From Spirogloea muscicola (Eukaryota > Streptophyta > Zygnematophyceae > Spirogloeales > Spirogloeaceae), in assembly GCA_009602725.1 (NCBI GenBank), contig WELB01000197.1, positions 215,337 through 263,283 on the forward strand: a stretch of DNA of 47,947 nucleotides, in the 5' to 3' direction. Of this stretch, positions 33,001 through 42,914 are shown in pieces. The notes under the pieces were generated by a model. The model was given only the letters and a program-made list of their open reading frames with translations, did no database searches and was not told the DNA's origin. Within the stretch, counting starts at the first letter, position 1, and the number at the start of each line of letters is the position of its first letter. The position numbers and the translations under genes were made by a program.

Positions 33001-35108
33001 CATGTGTGTTGAACGTGCTCCATTGGTAAGCAGCTTTACTCATCAACATTGATCAGAGTGATCGCAATCTGGTGTCTGCAAGTTCATCCACACTTCATTC
33101 AAGGCAATAGCAATTCGCCCCCTCCTGTCTCTGGCTTACATAATGGAGGTAAAAGAAGAGCTCGAATCTTTTTCGTCGCACAAACTCCAGCGAGGAAAAG
33201 AAGATGACCAAAAGAATGATTATGGCAATGACGCCTGGAAGGTTTGCAATTCCAAACTCCTGCCAATTGAAAGACTGCACGCGCCCACCAAACACTGTAG
33301 GTCACTATCTGCGGCTAAATGCTTGTAAGCCTCCCGCACCAATACGGCACTGGACCAGATGCGTATGGTGAGGTCAGCTACTGCTTATGCTACAACAGCT
33401 CGAATGCTGTATGGCCGGCGGTCGCCCAAAGATCGACTCATCATCTGAAGTTGCTGACTTCCACGCACGTCAGTGAGTGCATGCCTCTCTCACCTCCTTC
33501 CAGAGGCGTTCCTGGTCTATCCACAGCGAAAAGTAGCCTATGGCATGGAGCAATTCCAGCACAAAATGACCCACGCATAGCCAGCGGTGGTACTTGACGG
33601 CCTGCTCGAACGGGATGCCACACAGCCTGAGGAGTGCCGAGCCTCGAGTCACAGGAATGAATATGACAATAAGCGGCAGAAAGCCAACCCAGCCGATATT
33701 GACGCTGGCGGCGTCCCAGATATATTGGTACCTGCATGGTTGCAGCACGCCATGTGACTAGATCCGGGGTCCACGAAGAAAGCTGCACGGCATCCCTCTA
33801 TGAGCGACCTGCTGCCAGCCGATGGCTGTTGCCGCGACGGCAATGAGGCGGGGGGGAGCTGGAGGGCTGCATTCCTTAATCTTAAGGACAGGCCCCCTCA
33901 GTGAGTCATCCTCCACCACCAGCGCAGGACTATCTCACCTGGGCTCCACGCTCGCATCAAAGTCTGGAGAGTCGGCGTTCTTGATGGAGTCATTCTGGTA
34001 TTTGGCAAACTGGTAGACAATAACTGCCGTGACGACACTGGCCCAGAATATCTCAGTCACCGTCAGCGGGCCGAGGGGAGTCCTCGAGAGGAGGACGAAC
34101 CTCCCTGCTCGAGACAGCTTCTCCCGGACATTGGTTCCGGATTCCCTGCAGATGCAAACGTTGCACAGATGATCAGGACTCGCAAGGAGGCCATCTTCAG
34201 CAGAATCTGTGTGCAGCGAAGAGAGTCCTTGCCCGATCCTGCATGCCAGCTTTGTGGCTTGCCCACACACGAGTTGCTGCAGCCTGATGGCTCAGACCTG
34301 GTGCAGGCCTGCGGAGGGTTTGGTGAGGTCCTAGGTGTGCCGCACGACTCAAGGCCTCTTCAGCCACGGGTTGTGCCCTGATGGTCGCAAATTGACTTGC
34401 ATGAGTGCTACTCTACTCACCGCTTCCGACCAGGTGCCAGCGCGCGAGAGGCAAAGTACAGAGGCGCCAGAAGCGCGATAAGGTACAGCGGCACTAAGTA
34501 CATCACCGAATACCCCTCTGCAGAGCAACGCACGCATCAAGACACGCTTGCTAGCCTCTGAGGAAACGGCTGTTGCCTCTCAAGCGCGCAGTGGCAAACT
34601 ATTAGTCCTATGCCAGCGAAAGACGTGTCCTCACAAGAAGTTCGGAGAGGCTGAGCCTCTGGTCGTCACAGGCAAGGGCCGGAGGGCTCACCATAGCCAT
34701 GCATCCACCGCGAGGGGTTGATGTCGAGCGGCTTCCAGACCTTGTTGTAGCCCCAGTTCGTGGCGAAGATGGACCAGGCGAAGATAAACCAGACCCAGGA
34801 GAGCCAGCAGACTGCAAGGATCGAGTCCGCGCACCTTGTGGAGTGCCCCCGCAGCAAGGTGCATGCGTCGGTCAGATCTGGGATCGCGCGTGAGATCTCA
34901 ACAACGCGGGGCACATGTTCCTCGGACACGCTATGAGGGCAGCGGTCAGCACTGCACTCCTGGCGAGCGCTTGCACGGAAGCACAATGGGGTGAGACCCA
35001 CCTGCCAAGAATTGGCGGGAGGAAGGGAGATCGCTTCTCGCCGGCAGGCGGCGGCTGCGCCGTCGCGGCGCTGCGCTCAGAGAGGACATGCTCGACGGCC
35101 GCCGCCAT
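30044..35108 (-). CDS. FRO: Plant-type ferric-chelate reductase (FRO family), about 14 exons
   Basis: This membrane flavocytochrome moves electrons from NAD(P)H through FAD and two hemes to reduce extracellular or organellar Fe(III) or Cu(II). The ATG is at 35108. Exons I can place are 35108-35002, 34811-34692, 34517-34421, 34145-33939, 33731-33494 (G-I-P-F-E-Q-A-V-K-Y-H-R-W-L and H-A-I-G-Y, heme-binding helices), 33293-33140 (R-R-K-R-F-E-L-F-F-Y-L-H-Y), 32899-32707 (V-A-L-H-L-G-D...F-G-I-D-R), about 32410-32126 (L-Q-W-H-P-F-S-I-S-S-S, FAD), 31677-31579 (A-A-G-G-I-G-I-T-P-F, nucleotide binding), 31413-31169, 31018-30783 (two membrane segments inserted in the NAD domain, as in plant FROs), about 30690-30470, and 30232-30044 (V-G-V-L-V-S-G-P-T-G-M, ending F-H-S-A-A-F-E-L, TAA). 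A small exon near 33770-33850 is uncertain. No frame break is obvious, so the gene may be functional. Confidence 0.92.
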
Positions 35109-35700
35109 GCGGAGTCGCAAGGAGCTAGCGGCCGCGGGGGCACGAGGCTGGCAGCGGTGTTGGTCGACCCCGCGCGGTGTCGGTCGGAGCTCCTCGGTGA
35201 CTTACCGGGAGCTCGAGCGGGGGCTCGGTCGCCCTCGGATTGGAGCGGCTGGTAGGCCCACCGCGCGAGCTGCCGCGGGTGTCAGCCGGGGCGTGGCCAA
35301 TCGCGATCTCGGGCCGGCCGGGGCCCCGCGGGCGTCGGCCGCGGGCAGCGCCGGGAGGAGTGGGCCGGGCTACCGGCCCGCGCGTGGGGGCGCGNCCCGC
35401 CCCCGCGCTGCCGGCGCGCACGCGCGCGCCGCACGGGCGGCGCCACCCGGCCGGTTTGCCTCGCATGGCGGACTCCGAGCCTGTCCCCGCACCACGGCCC
35501 CCCACCGCTACTGCTGCGACACGCCGAGCGCACATTGCTGCGCTTGTGGCTCCTGCGCCCCCTCTGACAAGCAAGGCCCCCGCCGGGGCTTGCACCGCTG
35601 CGCTGCATCGCCCGCCTGCCCTCGCCCGCGTGTTGGCAACAGACATTCCCTTCCGAAGGGTGCCTGTGTAGACTGCCCAAGCGACACATCTGGATGCGCA
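35109..35700 (+). other. GC-rich putative promoter island with a possible divergent first exon
   Basis: Extremely GC- and CpG-rich sequence upstream of the ferric reductase ATG, with one ambiguous base at 35395. A plus-strand ORF from ATG 35466 to the stop at 35669-35671 (M-A-D-S-E-P-V-P-A-P-R-P-P, Ala/Pro-rich, 68 codons) could be the first exon of a divergent gene, but long open frames exist on both strands purely because of base composition. GC content drops sharply after about 35710, where bacterial-like sequence begins. Confidence 0.35.
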
Positions 35701-35735
35701 AGCGGGCAGCACGACGCAAAGCGATATTAGCTCCG

Positions 35736-36202
35736 TCAAGGCTTGTCTGTTCGGGCTTGGTTGTTGTACGCGTGCGCAGCCCAACCGCAAGCATATGCGG
35801 TGGTTGAAACGGCAAACCCTGCAAAACGAGATAGACGAGCGTCAACTTGCCGCAAGGTGCAAGTGAGCCTCTGCAAGAGGTTCCATCGCTTCTGCACATC
35901 GACGAGTCTCGGAGGTAGAGATCCTCTTTCAAGCAACAGGCCATCCACTGACCGACAGGATTTAGCAGGCACATTGCTCTTCACCAGACGATGTGCTCCC
36001 CGTGAAGGTCACCACCGGCTGGTCAGATCGGCGATATGCGGTGTGATCCCTGTCGGCAACTTCAGTGCGTAGTGCTCCACTAGTAGCAACATCATCCATA
36101 GAGATTACGGAAGCGCCGGCGCCGAAGTAACCGGGAACTCCTGCAGGCATCGAAAGTGAACAACTTTCTAACACCTTCAAATACTGATCTTGAGGACGTG
36201 GC
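35736..36202 (-). other. Unrecognised reading frames at the left edge of the foreign block
   Basis: A minus-strand frame (about 36200-35962) encodes Y-L-K-V-L-E-S-C-S-L-S-M-P-A-G-V-P-G-Y-F-G-A-G and ends G-E-E-Q-C-A-C-stop. A second frame (35984-35736) and overlapping plus-strand frames have no known signature. The first frame is open through the adjacent 105-bp element, which may have created that continuity by chance. Confidence 0.3.
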
Positions 36203-36310
36203 CCGGCGAAAGCGGCCCGTGAGAACACATTATTTACATAATAGTTTCTATCAGACCCCAGCGAACTGAGCAATTTGCTTAATGATCGCACATCGATATG
36301 CCTATCTATC
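36203..36310 (-). repeat. Dispersed ~105-bp element, copy B, at the truncated end of the left Prim-Pol gene
   Basis: Complete copy on the minus strand, from GATAGATAGGCATATCGATG to GGGCCGCTTTCGCCGG. Its first bases supply the codons GAT AGA TAG, ending the Prim-Pol frame directly after R-N-C. Confidence 0.85.
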
Positions 36311-36709
36311 GCAGTTGCGAATGTGCTCCCGGTATGCTTTGGGCACCAAGTAGTACCGGTGATACCCATTGCTGGGCGTAAGAACCACCACCGCGCCCGG
36401 TGCATCCACCGGCCCAAAGCGCTCTTCGAAGTAAGCAACGCCATCGATCTTCGTCTGATGGTCTACCCGTTGGGGTTTGCGGCGATCGATGTCGAGGACC
36501 ACAAAGTCAACGCCCCGTCCGAGCGGAAAGCCCACGTGTGTGGCGTAGGAGGAGCTGACATCGTCTACGACGTACTGCCAATCGGTGATGGCCGGTCGCT
36601 TGTCAAGCTTGCCTTTGCGCTCATTGTCGTCGACTTTCACGGCAAAGCAACGCGGGATGATACTCTGAATAAGCTTCACTGCACGTTCGTTGTCCATGAT
36701 GCTCAACAT
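36302..36709 (-). pseudogene. Prim-Pol (bifunctional DNA primase/polymerase N-terminal domain), left copy, C-terminally truncated
   Basis: Archaeo-eukaryotic primase-like Prim-Pol domains start DNA synthesis on plasmids, phages and some viruses. The frame starts M-L-S-I-M-D-N-E-R-A-V. It contains D-K-R-P-A-I-T-D-W (N-terminal motif), V-D-F-V-V-L-D-I-D (the paired acidic metal-binding motif) and a later V-V-V-L-T-P-S-N-G-Y-H-R-Y-Y (the T-P-S-G-G-x-H-like motif), in the usual order and spacing. At 135 residues it is only the catalytic domain or less; such proteins usually continue into a helicase or primase C-terminal region, missing here because the dispersed element interrupts the frame. Upstream lie iteron-like repeats (36738-36770). 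The right copy at 43.15 kb is about 90-95% similar by eye and inverted. Confidence 0.75.
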
Positions 36710-36737
36710 TGTTTGCTTAGGAATGCCATAACAATTT

Positions 36738-36770
36738 GAGTGGGCGCTGAGTGGGTATTGAGTGGATTGG
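36738..36770 (-). repeat. Iteron-like 11-bp direct repeats upstream of the left Prim-Pol gene
   Basis: Three contiguous 11-bp units on the plus strand: GAGTGGGCGCT, GAGTGGGTATT and GAGTGGATTGG. More GAGTGGG/CCCACTC-type words occur at about 36925-36950. Spacing of one DNA turn just upstream of a replication gene is typical of Rep-binding iterons; that role is inferred. Confidence 0.55.
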
Positions 36771-36959
36771 CCAGGACATCTTTTTGGACATGAAACACAG
36801 GATTTGACACGCTGTTTTGTATTTTAACGACTGGTTTGTAGTTTGAGTTTGTGAGTGGCTAGAGTTAATAAGCCGCATAGCTCTTCCCACCGATGTTGCA
36901 GAAGAGGTGGTAGACCCCTGAGAGCCCACTCAGCGCACTCAGCGCCGGCGAAGAGGCTG

Positions 36960-38040
36960 CATGGGGCATCGGCGCGGAGAGAACTATATCGAAGACATAC
37001 TTTGCGATCATCTGCGAGCACTACATTATTCGATCTACATGTTGGGACTCGAAATCAACGATGCGCTCGCTCACCATTGGACTGTGATTAATCTGAGTAC
37101 GATTTGCATTGCATTATTTACTTAGTAATTCCTTTATATTTTTTGTCGTTAGGAGAGTTGAATATCTGCTACCCCACTTTACCCAATAAATGCCTATAAA
37201 AACTACTAACTAAAGCAAAGTGTCTTAAACAAGAGAGTGCCTTACTCATATCTTCATAAGTGGGGGGTAGTAGCGTGCAAACTGTCGATGTTTCAGACGA
37301 AGTCATTGAAGATCTCATATGAGGATAGGTTCGCTATGTTGTCGGATAACCCCCGCGTCACGGTCATGCTTCCAGTCGGTAAGGAGATGATTTGTAATCG
37401 GCGATAAGTAGATGCATTCTTTTCAGGCGCCGAGCGGCAGCTATCATGCGTTGTCGACGGGCAAGGCCAAGCCTTGTTATGGTGCGTCTCATGGGTGTAG
37501 TCGCTTTAGCAATCACTACAATTGTTTTAGGTGATTAAGACTTCCTGGTTGCGGCGGATGTATTACCCACCTGATCGATTTTGTAACCAAGGCGGCATTG
37601 GCAACGTAGTAGGAGGTCTTAAACGGTCAAGAGGAGGAGCTGACGGTGCCCTAGAAATGCCTGATTGCGGCGGGCGAATGACCATGATAGCTGGTGTGTT
37701 ACCCGCCTCATTGGGGTCGCGCCCGAGGCGGCGCTGGCGCCTCACGGCGGCCTAGAAAAGATCGTTGGCAATTTCTTGAGCGCTACGAATGTGTTGTCCT
37801 GCAACGTAAGCGTTGATAACTTGGTCGCTCATAACTTGATTTACTGCTGAGTTTACAGTCACAAATAGGCTTCTCTTGAATCTTGTAGCTTAATTGATGT
37901 GACCTGCGGCCGCTGCCTTGCAGCATTTGGGTGCGTAGAACATTCAGCACCTCGCGATAGGCCTGCAGCAGCAATAAGAGCAGTTCGTTGCGGTATTCTT
38001 CTGCGATTTTCTATCTCTTCGTGCTGCCCATGGTCAACAG
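36960..38040. other. AT-rich foreign sequence without an intact gene
   Basis: Contains AT-rich tracts (37100-37260) and, at 37540-37760, two related stretches (GGTTGCGGCGGATG... and GATTGCGGCGGGCG..., each followed by TTACCC(A/G)CCT) that look like a diverged local duplication of bacterial coding sequence. I recognise no protein family. Confidence 0.3.
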
Positions 38041-38250
38041 TTAGACGCTGCGGCCGATATTACCACAAAGCAGTACACGATTGTTCCCCATGTTGATAAT
38101 GTAGGGGCGCGAACCGCGGAAGAACACATCAGCAATTGAAGAACAATGAACTTGCCCATTTAGCGGGCCACAGGGTTCGCCATACCATTCAACGTTTCCT
38201 GCATGCTTGAGTGCTGCGCGCACCTGCAAAGGATCCGATGGATCCTCCAA
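38041..38250 (-). other. Unrecognised C-terminal reading frame, possibly continuing the upstream ORF
   Basis: This 69-codon minus-strand frame (D-P-S-D-P-L-Q-V-R-A-A-L-K-H-A-G-N ... I-I-N-M-G-N-N-R-V-L-L-C-G-N) is open upstream to about 38275, overlapping the end of the 209-residue ORF in another frame. A single frameshift could have split one longer protein. No family is recognised. Confidence 0.35.
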
Positions 38251-38255
38251 ATAGT

Positions 38256-38885
38256 TCAGGGCTGTCGCACCTGAGGTAAAAAGATTTCTGTAGCCCTTGT
38301 ACTATTCTCTGAAGATTCGAGTAAATTAGGGTCATCAGGTAGTTCTTCAGCTAGAATAACACGATTTAGACGTGGCATAAATTTTGATCCGCAATGTACC
38401 TCGTCTTTAGTATGAATCTGACGCTCTACAGCTATAATGTCTTCTAGATAATGGCCTTCTTCTAGTTTTACGGAGCTATGTCGAAGCTCAGGATCGTTGG
38501 CTTCTTGCTGTAGCACCGCACGTGTCAGGGGTTTGCGCATGACCTTCTCTTGTTTGTAATAGTAGTAGCAAGCAGCGCCTACGAGACATGCGGCTGCAAC
38601 GGCAGCGATTGGCCAGAAGATAGCTGCGACTATCAGGGTCCCCGGCAAAAAGCAGGTTGCTACTGCAACTGGCGTTGCTATCAACATAGTTAAAGCAGAG
38701 GCTCTCTGTGCGTACTGCGCATGCCTAAAGCAAGCCTTTACTGGGTGGGTTCCCAAGCGATAAGGTGCAGCCGCCTGGATTGCTCTGGCATGTAAGGCAA
38801 ACTCTCTTTGATGGTCGTTCCGACCATCCGCATGAGCCGAGTCTTGTCTTGATACTTCGATGCATATCTTTAAATAAATCAGCAT
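38256..38885 (-). CDS. Unrecognised 209-residue protein with a double hydrophobic segment
   Basis: ATG at 38885 and stop near 38256. Residues about 65-110 form two adjacent hydrophobic stretches (M-L-I-A-T-P-V-A-V-A-T-C-F-L-P-G and V-A-A-I-F-W-P-I-A-A-V-A-A-A-C-L), followed by Y-Y-Y-Y-K-Q-E-K and a charged soluble tail. A hairpin-membrane protein with a cytosolic tail resembles inclusion- or effector-type membrane proteins of intracellular bacteria, but no family is identified and that is only an analogy. It is the longest undamaged frame of the foreign block. The kinase-like fragment lies just upstream on the same strand. Confidence 0.5.
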   Translation of the reverse strand: MLIYLKICIEVSRQDSAHADGRNDHQREFALHARAIQAAAPYRLGTHPVKACFRHAQYAQRASALTMLIATPVAVATCFLPGTLIVAAIFWPIAAVAAACLVGAACYYYYKQEKVMRKPLTRAVLQQEANDPELRHSSVKLEEGHYLEDIIAVERQIHTKDEVHCGSKFMPRLNRVILAEELPDDPNLLESSENSTRATEIFLPQVRQP

Positions 38886-38897
38886 AATCAGTAATTC

Positions 38898-39143
38898 CTA
38901 GTAAATAGTCTTTGTAGTCTCGTGGCCTAAGAAACGTGGATTAAGAGACAGGTACCCACCAAGTATACAATGGGCTAATGTAAGGCCAAGCCCGTACACA
39001 TCATGTGATTTTCTTGCTATTGCATTAGCATTTGGCGCTTTATCCCTGATTGTCTTCTGCCCAACGATTTTATACCATCTCTGACTGAGCAACCAAAGTC
39101 TGCTAGTTCCACAGTTCCTTCTCGAAATATTCATGGAATTCAT
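38898..39143 (-). pseudogene. Protein kinase-like fragment, frameshifted
   Basis: One minus-strand frame encodes G-T-V-E-L-A-D-F-G-C-S-V-R-D-G, with the D-F-G metal-binding motif at 39100-39092. After a frameshift near 39075 the next frame reads A-I-A-R-K-S-H-D-V-Y-G-L-G-L-T-L-A-H-C-I-L-G-G, matching the D-V-Y/W-x-L-G helix that follows the activation loop in Ser/Thr kinases. The N-lobe and catalytic loop are not seen. Eukaryotic-like kinases of this kind occur in intracellular bacteria and giant viruses; the origin is open. Confidence 0.5.
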
Positions 39144-39199
39144 GGGATTGTGTTGTTGTGCAGTATTTACATCACATAATATTATATCTCTTTTTCAAC

Positions 39200-39992
39200 A
39201 CCGGGGTCCGGTGCAGGCATCAGCATTGCTCGCCAATGCGAGCTCCTTGGGACAAGCAGGTCCGGCTACTACTATCAGCTTGCTGCGGAGACCGACATGA
39301 ACCTGCGCGTGATGTCCGCCATCGACCGCGAGTACACCGCTCGACCGTTTTACGGGGTGCGCAGGATTAACCATGCGCTCCGGGCACAGGGCGAGTTTTA
39401 CCAATCACAAGCGGGTGCAGCGCCTTATGCATCCGATGGGTTACCCCGCGGTGCACCCAAGCCCTAACACATCGAAGCCCGCGGTTGACCACAAAGTCTA
39501 CCCCTACCTTTGAAGAATCTCGAAGTAATCAGGCCCAATCAAGTCTGGGCAATCGACATCACGTACATCCCAATGCGACGCGGAGTTCTCTACCTGATTG
39601 CTATCTTCGATTTGTTCAGTCGGTACGGTCTGGCCTAAGTATTGTCCAACACAATGGACGTCGATTTCTGCCTCACCGCGTTGGAAAGGGCGCTCGCTAG
39701 GGAACAGCCTGATATTTTCAATAGCGACCAAGGAGCCCAATTTACGAGCGTCGATTTTACGAGCCGACTCCTTCACAATGGAGTACAAATTAGTATTGAC
39801 AGCAGAGGACGATGGCTCGACAACGTGTTCATCGAAAGGCTGTGGCGCAGAGTGAAGTATGAAGAAGTTTATTTGCATGAATTCGTGAGTGGAGCCGTGG
39901 CATTTGAAAGGTTGAGAGACTATTTTGAGTTCTACAATGACGATCGCCCCCATCAAGCACTGGGGTACAAAACCCCTAAAGAGGTGTTTTAA
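39200..39992 (+). pseudogene. IS3-family transposase OrfB, 3' portion (DDE integrase core), frameshifted
   Basis: The region encodes S-I-A-R-Q-C-E-L-L-G-T-S-R-S-G-Y-Y-Y, then F-Y-G-V-R-R-I-N-H-A-L, K-V-Y-P-Y-L, N-Q-V-W-A-I-D-I-T-Y-I-P-M (first catalytic D), N-S-D-Q-G-A-Q-F-T-S (second D) and D-N-V-F-I-E-R-L-W-R (catalytic E), ending H-Q-A-L-G-Y-K-T-P-K-E-V-F-stop. Frame changes occur near 39395 and 39510, and a stop at about 39637. Its start lacks the first residues of OrfB; the matching missing half lies on the minus strand at 44345-44690. Downstream (39993-40060) is the likely IS end region with TTTTTTGTCC. Confidence 0.88.
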
Positions 39993-40220
39993 AGCAGGAA
40001 TGACTCTCTCTTAAACTGACCCGTTTTTTGTCCAAACAATGGGTACACCTCAAACTGTATTGCACCCGCTTTCCAAAAAGCAGGCTGATTGTCGAGGGCA
40101 TTAGAAAACCGCTGTTTGTTATTCACTGCTGTTGTGTACGAGGGGCGGCTGCTTTGAATCTTCCAGGTTTGCGGACACCTCCATAATTGTACCGTAAATA
40201 TATTTAAGGCTCTTACTTAT

Positions 40221-40680
40221 ATGGGAATAATCCTTGTCCCTACCTCACCACGTACATCACACTTAGAAAGCCGTCGACGTACACGGCGCCTTTGGCGCCA
40301 ATTGGCTGGACCTCCTTCACCGCCTTGCGAGGCGAGCAGCGGCCCGCCGCCACGGGCAGCAGGGCGAGCAGCCTGGCTTCCATGTCGCCGGGTCCCTCGC
40401 CCAAGTATTCCGGATGCGCCTGGCCGTCTCTTTGCAGCGGTCCCTAGCTTTCGCTGTCCACTTGCGCGCAGGCCGCGCTCTGGCTTCCGTCAGGGCGACG
40501 TCTTTCCGCCTGCTAGCTACTCAGATTTGCATCTACTGAAGAGAGGTTACTGAGAGTTCGCTTACTGCTGTCTCAGTCCTTAGCACTCCGACTCCTTCAG
40601 ACCTTGTTCATTCTTTTGGGCTGGCCTCTCCCAGCCACCAGTTAATCTGGCCGCGCTTGCTCCTGAAAGCCTAAGAAGAG
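40221..40680 (+). mobile_element. Resident algal retrotransposon 3' end inside the bacterial-like block
   Basis: The coding tail reads R-M-R-L-A-V-S-L-Q-R-S-L-A-F-A-V-H-L-R-A-G-R-A-L, then S-V-R-A-T-S-F-R-L (about 40410-40555), ending near GAGAGGTTACTGA. It is followed by GTTCATTCTTTTGGGCTGGCCTCTCCCAGCC, the hairpin module, at about 40605-40635. It closely resembles the 10.9-kb copy, so this is the same algal family, flanked by bacterial IS and element copies. Confidence 0.65.
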
Positions 40681-40906
40681 ATTCTCGCCATCCTCTAGGA
40701 TAATGACCATTTCTAGTGGGATTAGATTTTGTATATGTTTCAACCGCGCCCCTCATACAATCTATCATGCCAGCACACTTAATTTTGTCCTCTTTTTTGC
40801 TAGACACTTTTGGTAGGTACGCTCAGTATCATGTCGTATCGCAATCGATAGGCAAAAAGTTGGTGTCGTTCAATTATTAGGAGGGCTTAAGATGACATCT
40901 CATACG

Positions 40907-40972
40907 CTAGATGAGCAAATCGATCATGGTCTGATAGGAACCATGCGGGCCGCTTTCGCCGGCGGTTCGCCT
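40907..40972 (+). repeat. Dispersed ~105-bp element, copy C, internally deleted
   Basis: Reads CTAGATGAGCAAATCGATCA, then GGTCTGATAGGAACC and GCGGGCCGCTTTCGCCGG. About 40 bp of the central part (GCAAATTGCTCA through TTCGCTGG) are missing. Same orientation as copies D and E. Confidence 0.65.
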
Positions 40973-41132
40973 GGCCTGTTGACATTAGCCGAAATAGATT
41001 TATCCGAGTGGCAACAGAATGAAACTGAAGTGAGGAGAAGCCTGGCTTGAGTCGCGTACTGCGGTACCAGCAAAAAGCAGCACTTGGAAAAGTTAGATAA
41101 CACAATGCCTACTTATGTAGCTTTACAGTCTC

Positions 41133-41777
41133 ATGACCCCAACCCGAACCGGGGTAGTATCATTATCCGGGCAGACGCGGGAAAAGTTCATATATGGGAA
41201 GTGTGGATACTTCAAAAGCATGACGACGCAATGTATTCAGCATAAAGAAAGTGGTCGGGTTTTTACGCACGACAACATTCCAGACTATTTTCTTCGAACA
41301 ACCAGCAATACTAACGATCATACGTTGTGGGAGTTGGAAAGTGTCCCTGATAATATTTTGTGATCCCGCCTTCGTAATTCTTAGACAAAGAGGTATCTTG
41401 GATGCGACGGTAGGGACAGCAATCGCGTTTTTGCGCGCAGGGATGATAAACCAAATTCTGATTTTGGCTAGGGGATTATGGAACTTGACAGTAATCGTCT
41501 GCCCTCGGGAAGTATTGTTGTGCAGGATTTGATCTTTTTTACCTCTATAATAACAGCTCTCGCTGGCGCCTTAGCGCTTTCTTTTCTGTTCCCGCCTTTT
41601 GCAGTACCGGAAGCGGTCGCCGGAACAGCGGCAATAGCAACGGCGGCTGCAGGCCTGGGGACTGGTGTTATAGTGATACTGATGTCGCCACAGAATGAGA
41701 TACCAGGTCGGCTGACTACTGCCAGTTTTGGGAGTGGAGAAGTTTTCAAAATTGTTGTAGGCGGAGCTACAGGTTAG
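41133..41777 (+). other. Two unrecognised bacterial-like reading frames
   Basis: The first frame (41133-41363) has G-Y-F-K-S-M-T-T-Q-C-I-Q-H-K-E-S-G and ends P-D-N-I-L-stop. The second (41478-41777) has two hydrophobic stretches (F-F-T-S-I-I-T-A-L-A-G-A-L-A-L-S-F-L and A-I-A-T-A-A-A-G-L-G-T-G-V-I-V-I-L-M), like a small membrane protein. Neither has a recognised family. They stop just before the retrotransposon copy at 41.84 kb. Confidence 0.35.
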
Positions 41778-41839
41778 CCAGTCACCGTTGATAGATGTGC
41801 CAAAATTGGACAAGAGAAGTGCACATAAAACCGGGAACT

Positions 41840-42600
41840 CAAAAGTACTATCGCTTCTGCTTTTTTTTGCAAGATGCGCAACAACTAGAGGGACACCCCC
41901 TAAGCTTCCGTGCAGAGGGTGCTGAGCTCGCCACTCACATGCTGCGATGCCCCACTGGACCAGAAGTGGTGGGCATCCACAAGCTCCTCCGTGACGCTCT
42001 GGCGGGTTTGATGCGCGACGCCGGGTACCGTGCGGTCGTGGAAGTGAAAAACATCACGCCTATCGCCACGGATGCCCAGGGACGTCATCATCGCCGCACA
42101 CTTGACATTGTGGGCGTGCAACCTGGTGGAGGACCACGGGCCTTGGTCGATGTTGTGGTAACGGAGGCCTATAAAGGTCCAGCATCGACACACATCTCTG
42201 GCCACGCAGTGGGCAGTGCTGAACAAAGAAAGTTGCAGCACTCCTCCGATTACCCCCCCATGTGATCAGCTCCTGCCAGCGGCAATCGACATCTTTGGCT
42301 GCTTAGGTCCTCGTTTCCTTACTCTCCTTCAAAACATAGCCAATCTAGGCTACACACGACATGCAGATGTGTTCCCGGCTGAGATGGGCTTGCCAGCTGC
42401 GTATCTGCTGTTCTTGCGACGACGAGTTTCGGCCTATTTGCAGCGTGCTCAGGCTAATGCTTTGCACCAGAAAGCTGGGCGAGCTCTAGTTGGTGGTAGA
42501 AGGGCTTCGTATCTGCCATCTAGTATTCAGGCATCGGTTAGCGACCTTTATGTTTTGACCTGTGGTCACTGAGCGGGTCAATCTACTGTAGGATAAGTAG
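41840..42600 (+). mobile_element. Resident retrotransposon C-terminal domain and tail, best-preserved copy
   Basis: Frame 1 (to 42263) has E-L-A-T-H-M-L-R-C, L-L-R-D-A-L-A-G-L-M-R-D-A-G-Y, E-V-K-N-I-T-P, R-R-T-L-D-I-V and A-L-V-D-V-V-V-T-E-A, the PD-(D/E)XK-like pattern. After a frame change near 42250, 42266-42572 reads D-Q-L-L-P-A-A-I-D-I-F-G and R-A-Q-A-N-A-L-H-Q-K-A-G-R-A-L, ending Y-V-L-T-C-G-H-stop. A diverged 3' UTR follows. This subfamily differs from the abundant one, and its nearest relative in the window is the decayed fragment at 27.1 kb. Confidence 0.6.
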
Positions 42601-42914
42601 GTCTTAAGACGTGTTTGCCTTCGTACTTGGCCATTTGGCCTTCGTTTGTTTCAAATACACGAAACTTTTTACTAATCGTGGCTACTTTTCAGGCTGCGGC
42701 AGGACACCTGGGCTGCCTTCCAAGCGAAGTATACATAAGCGATTTACATGAGGGCTATTTTGACCTTCACGTATACTACATCGCATCGTGTCGCGATTGG
42801 AAGGTGCTTTGTACATATGTCGGCCCTGTCTTTTATTGCTCTGATTGGAAGACCCAATAGATCACAACGATCTCGATCTCATAAGGCGATCTGGGCATGC
42901 GACACAAGGGCGGT

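Noticed and set aside
34915-35974. Large ORFs on both strands (221-271 codons) around 35.1-35.8 kb
   Set aside because: They span an N and a very GC-rich island, lack family motifs and overlap each other; only a possible divergent first exon was kept, at low confidence.
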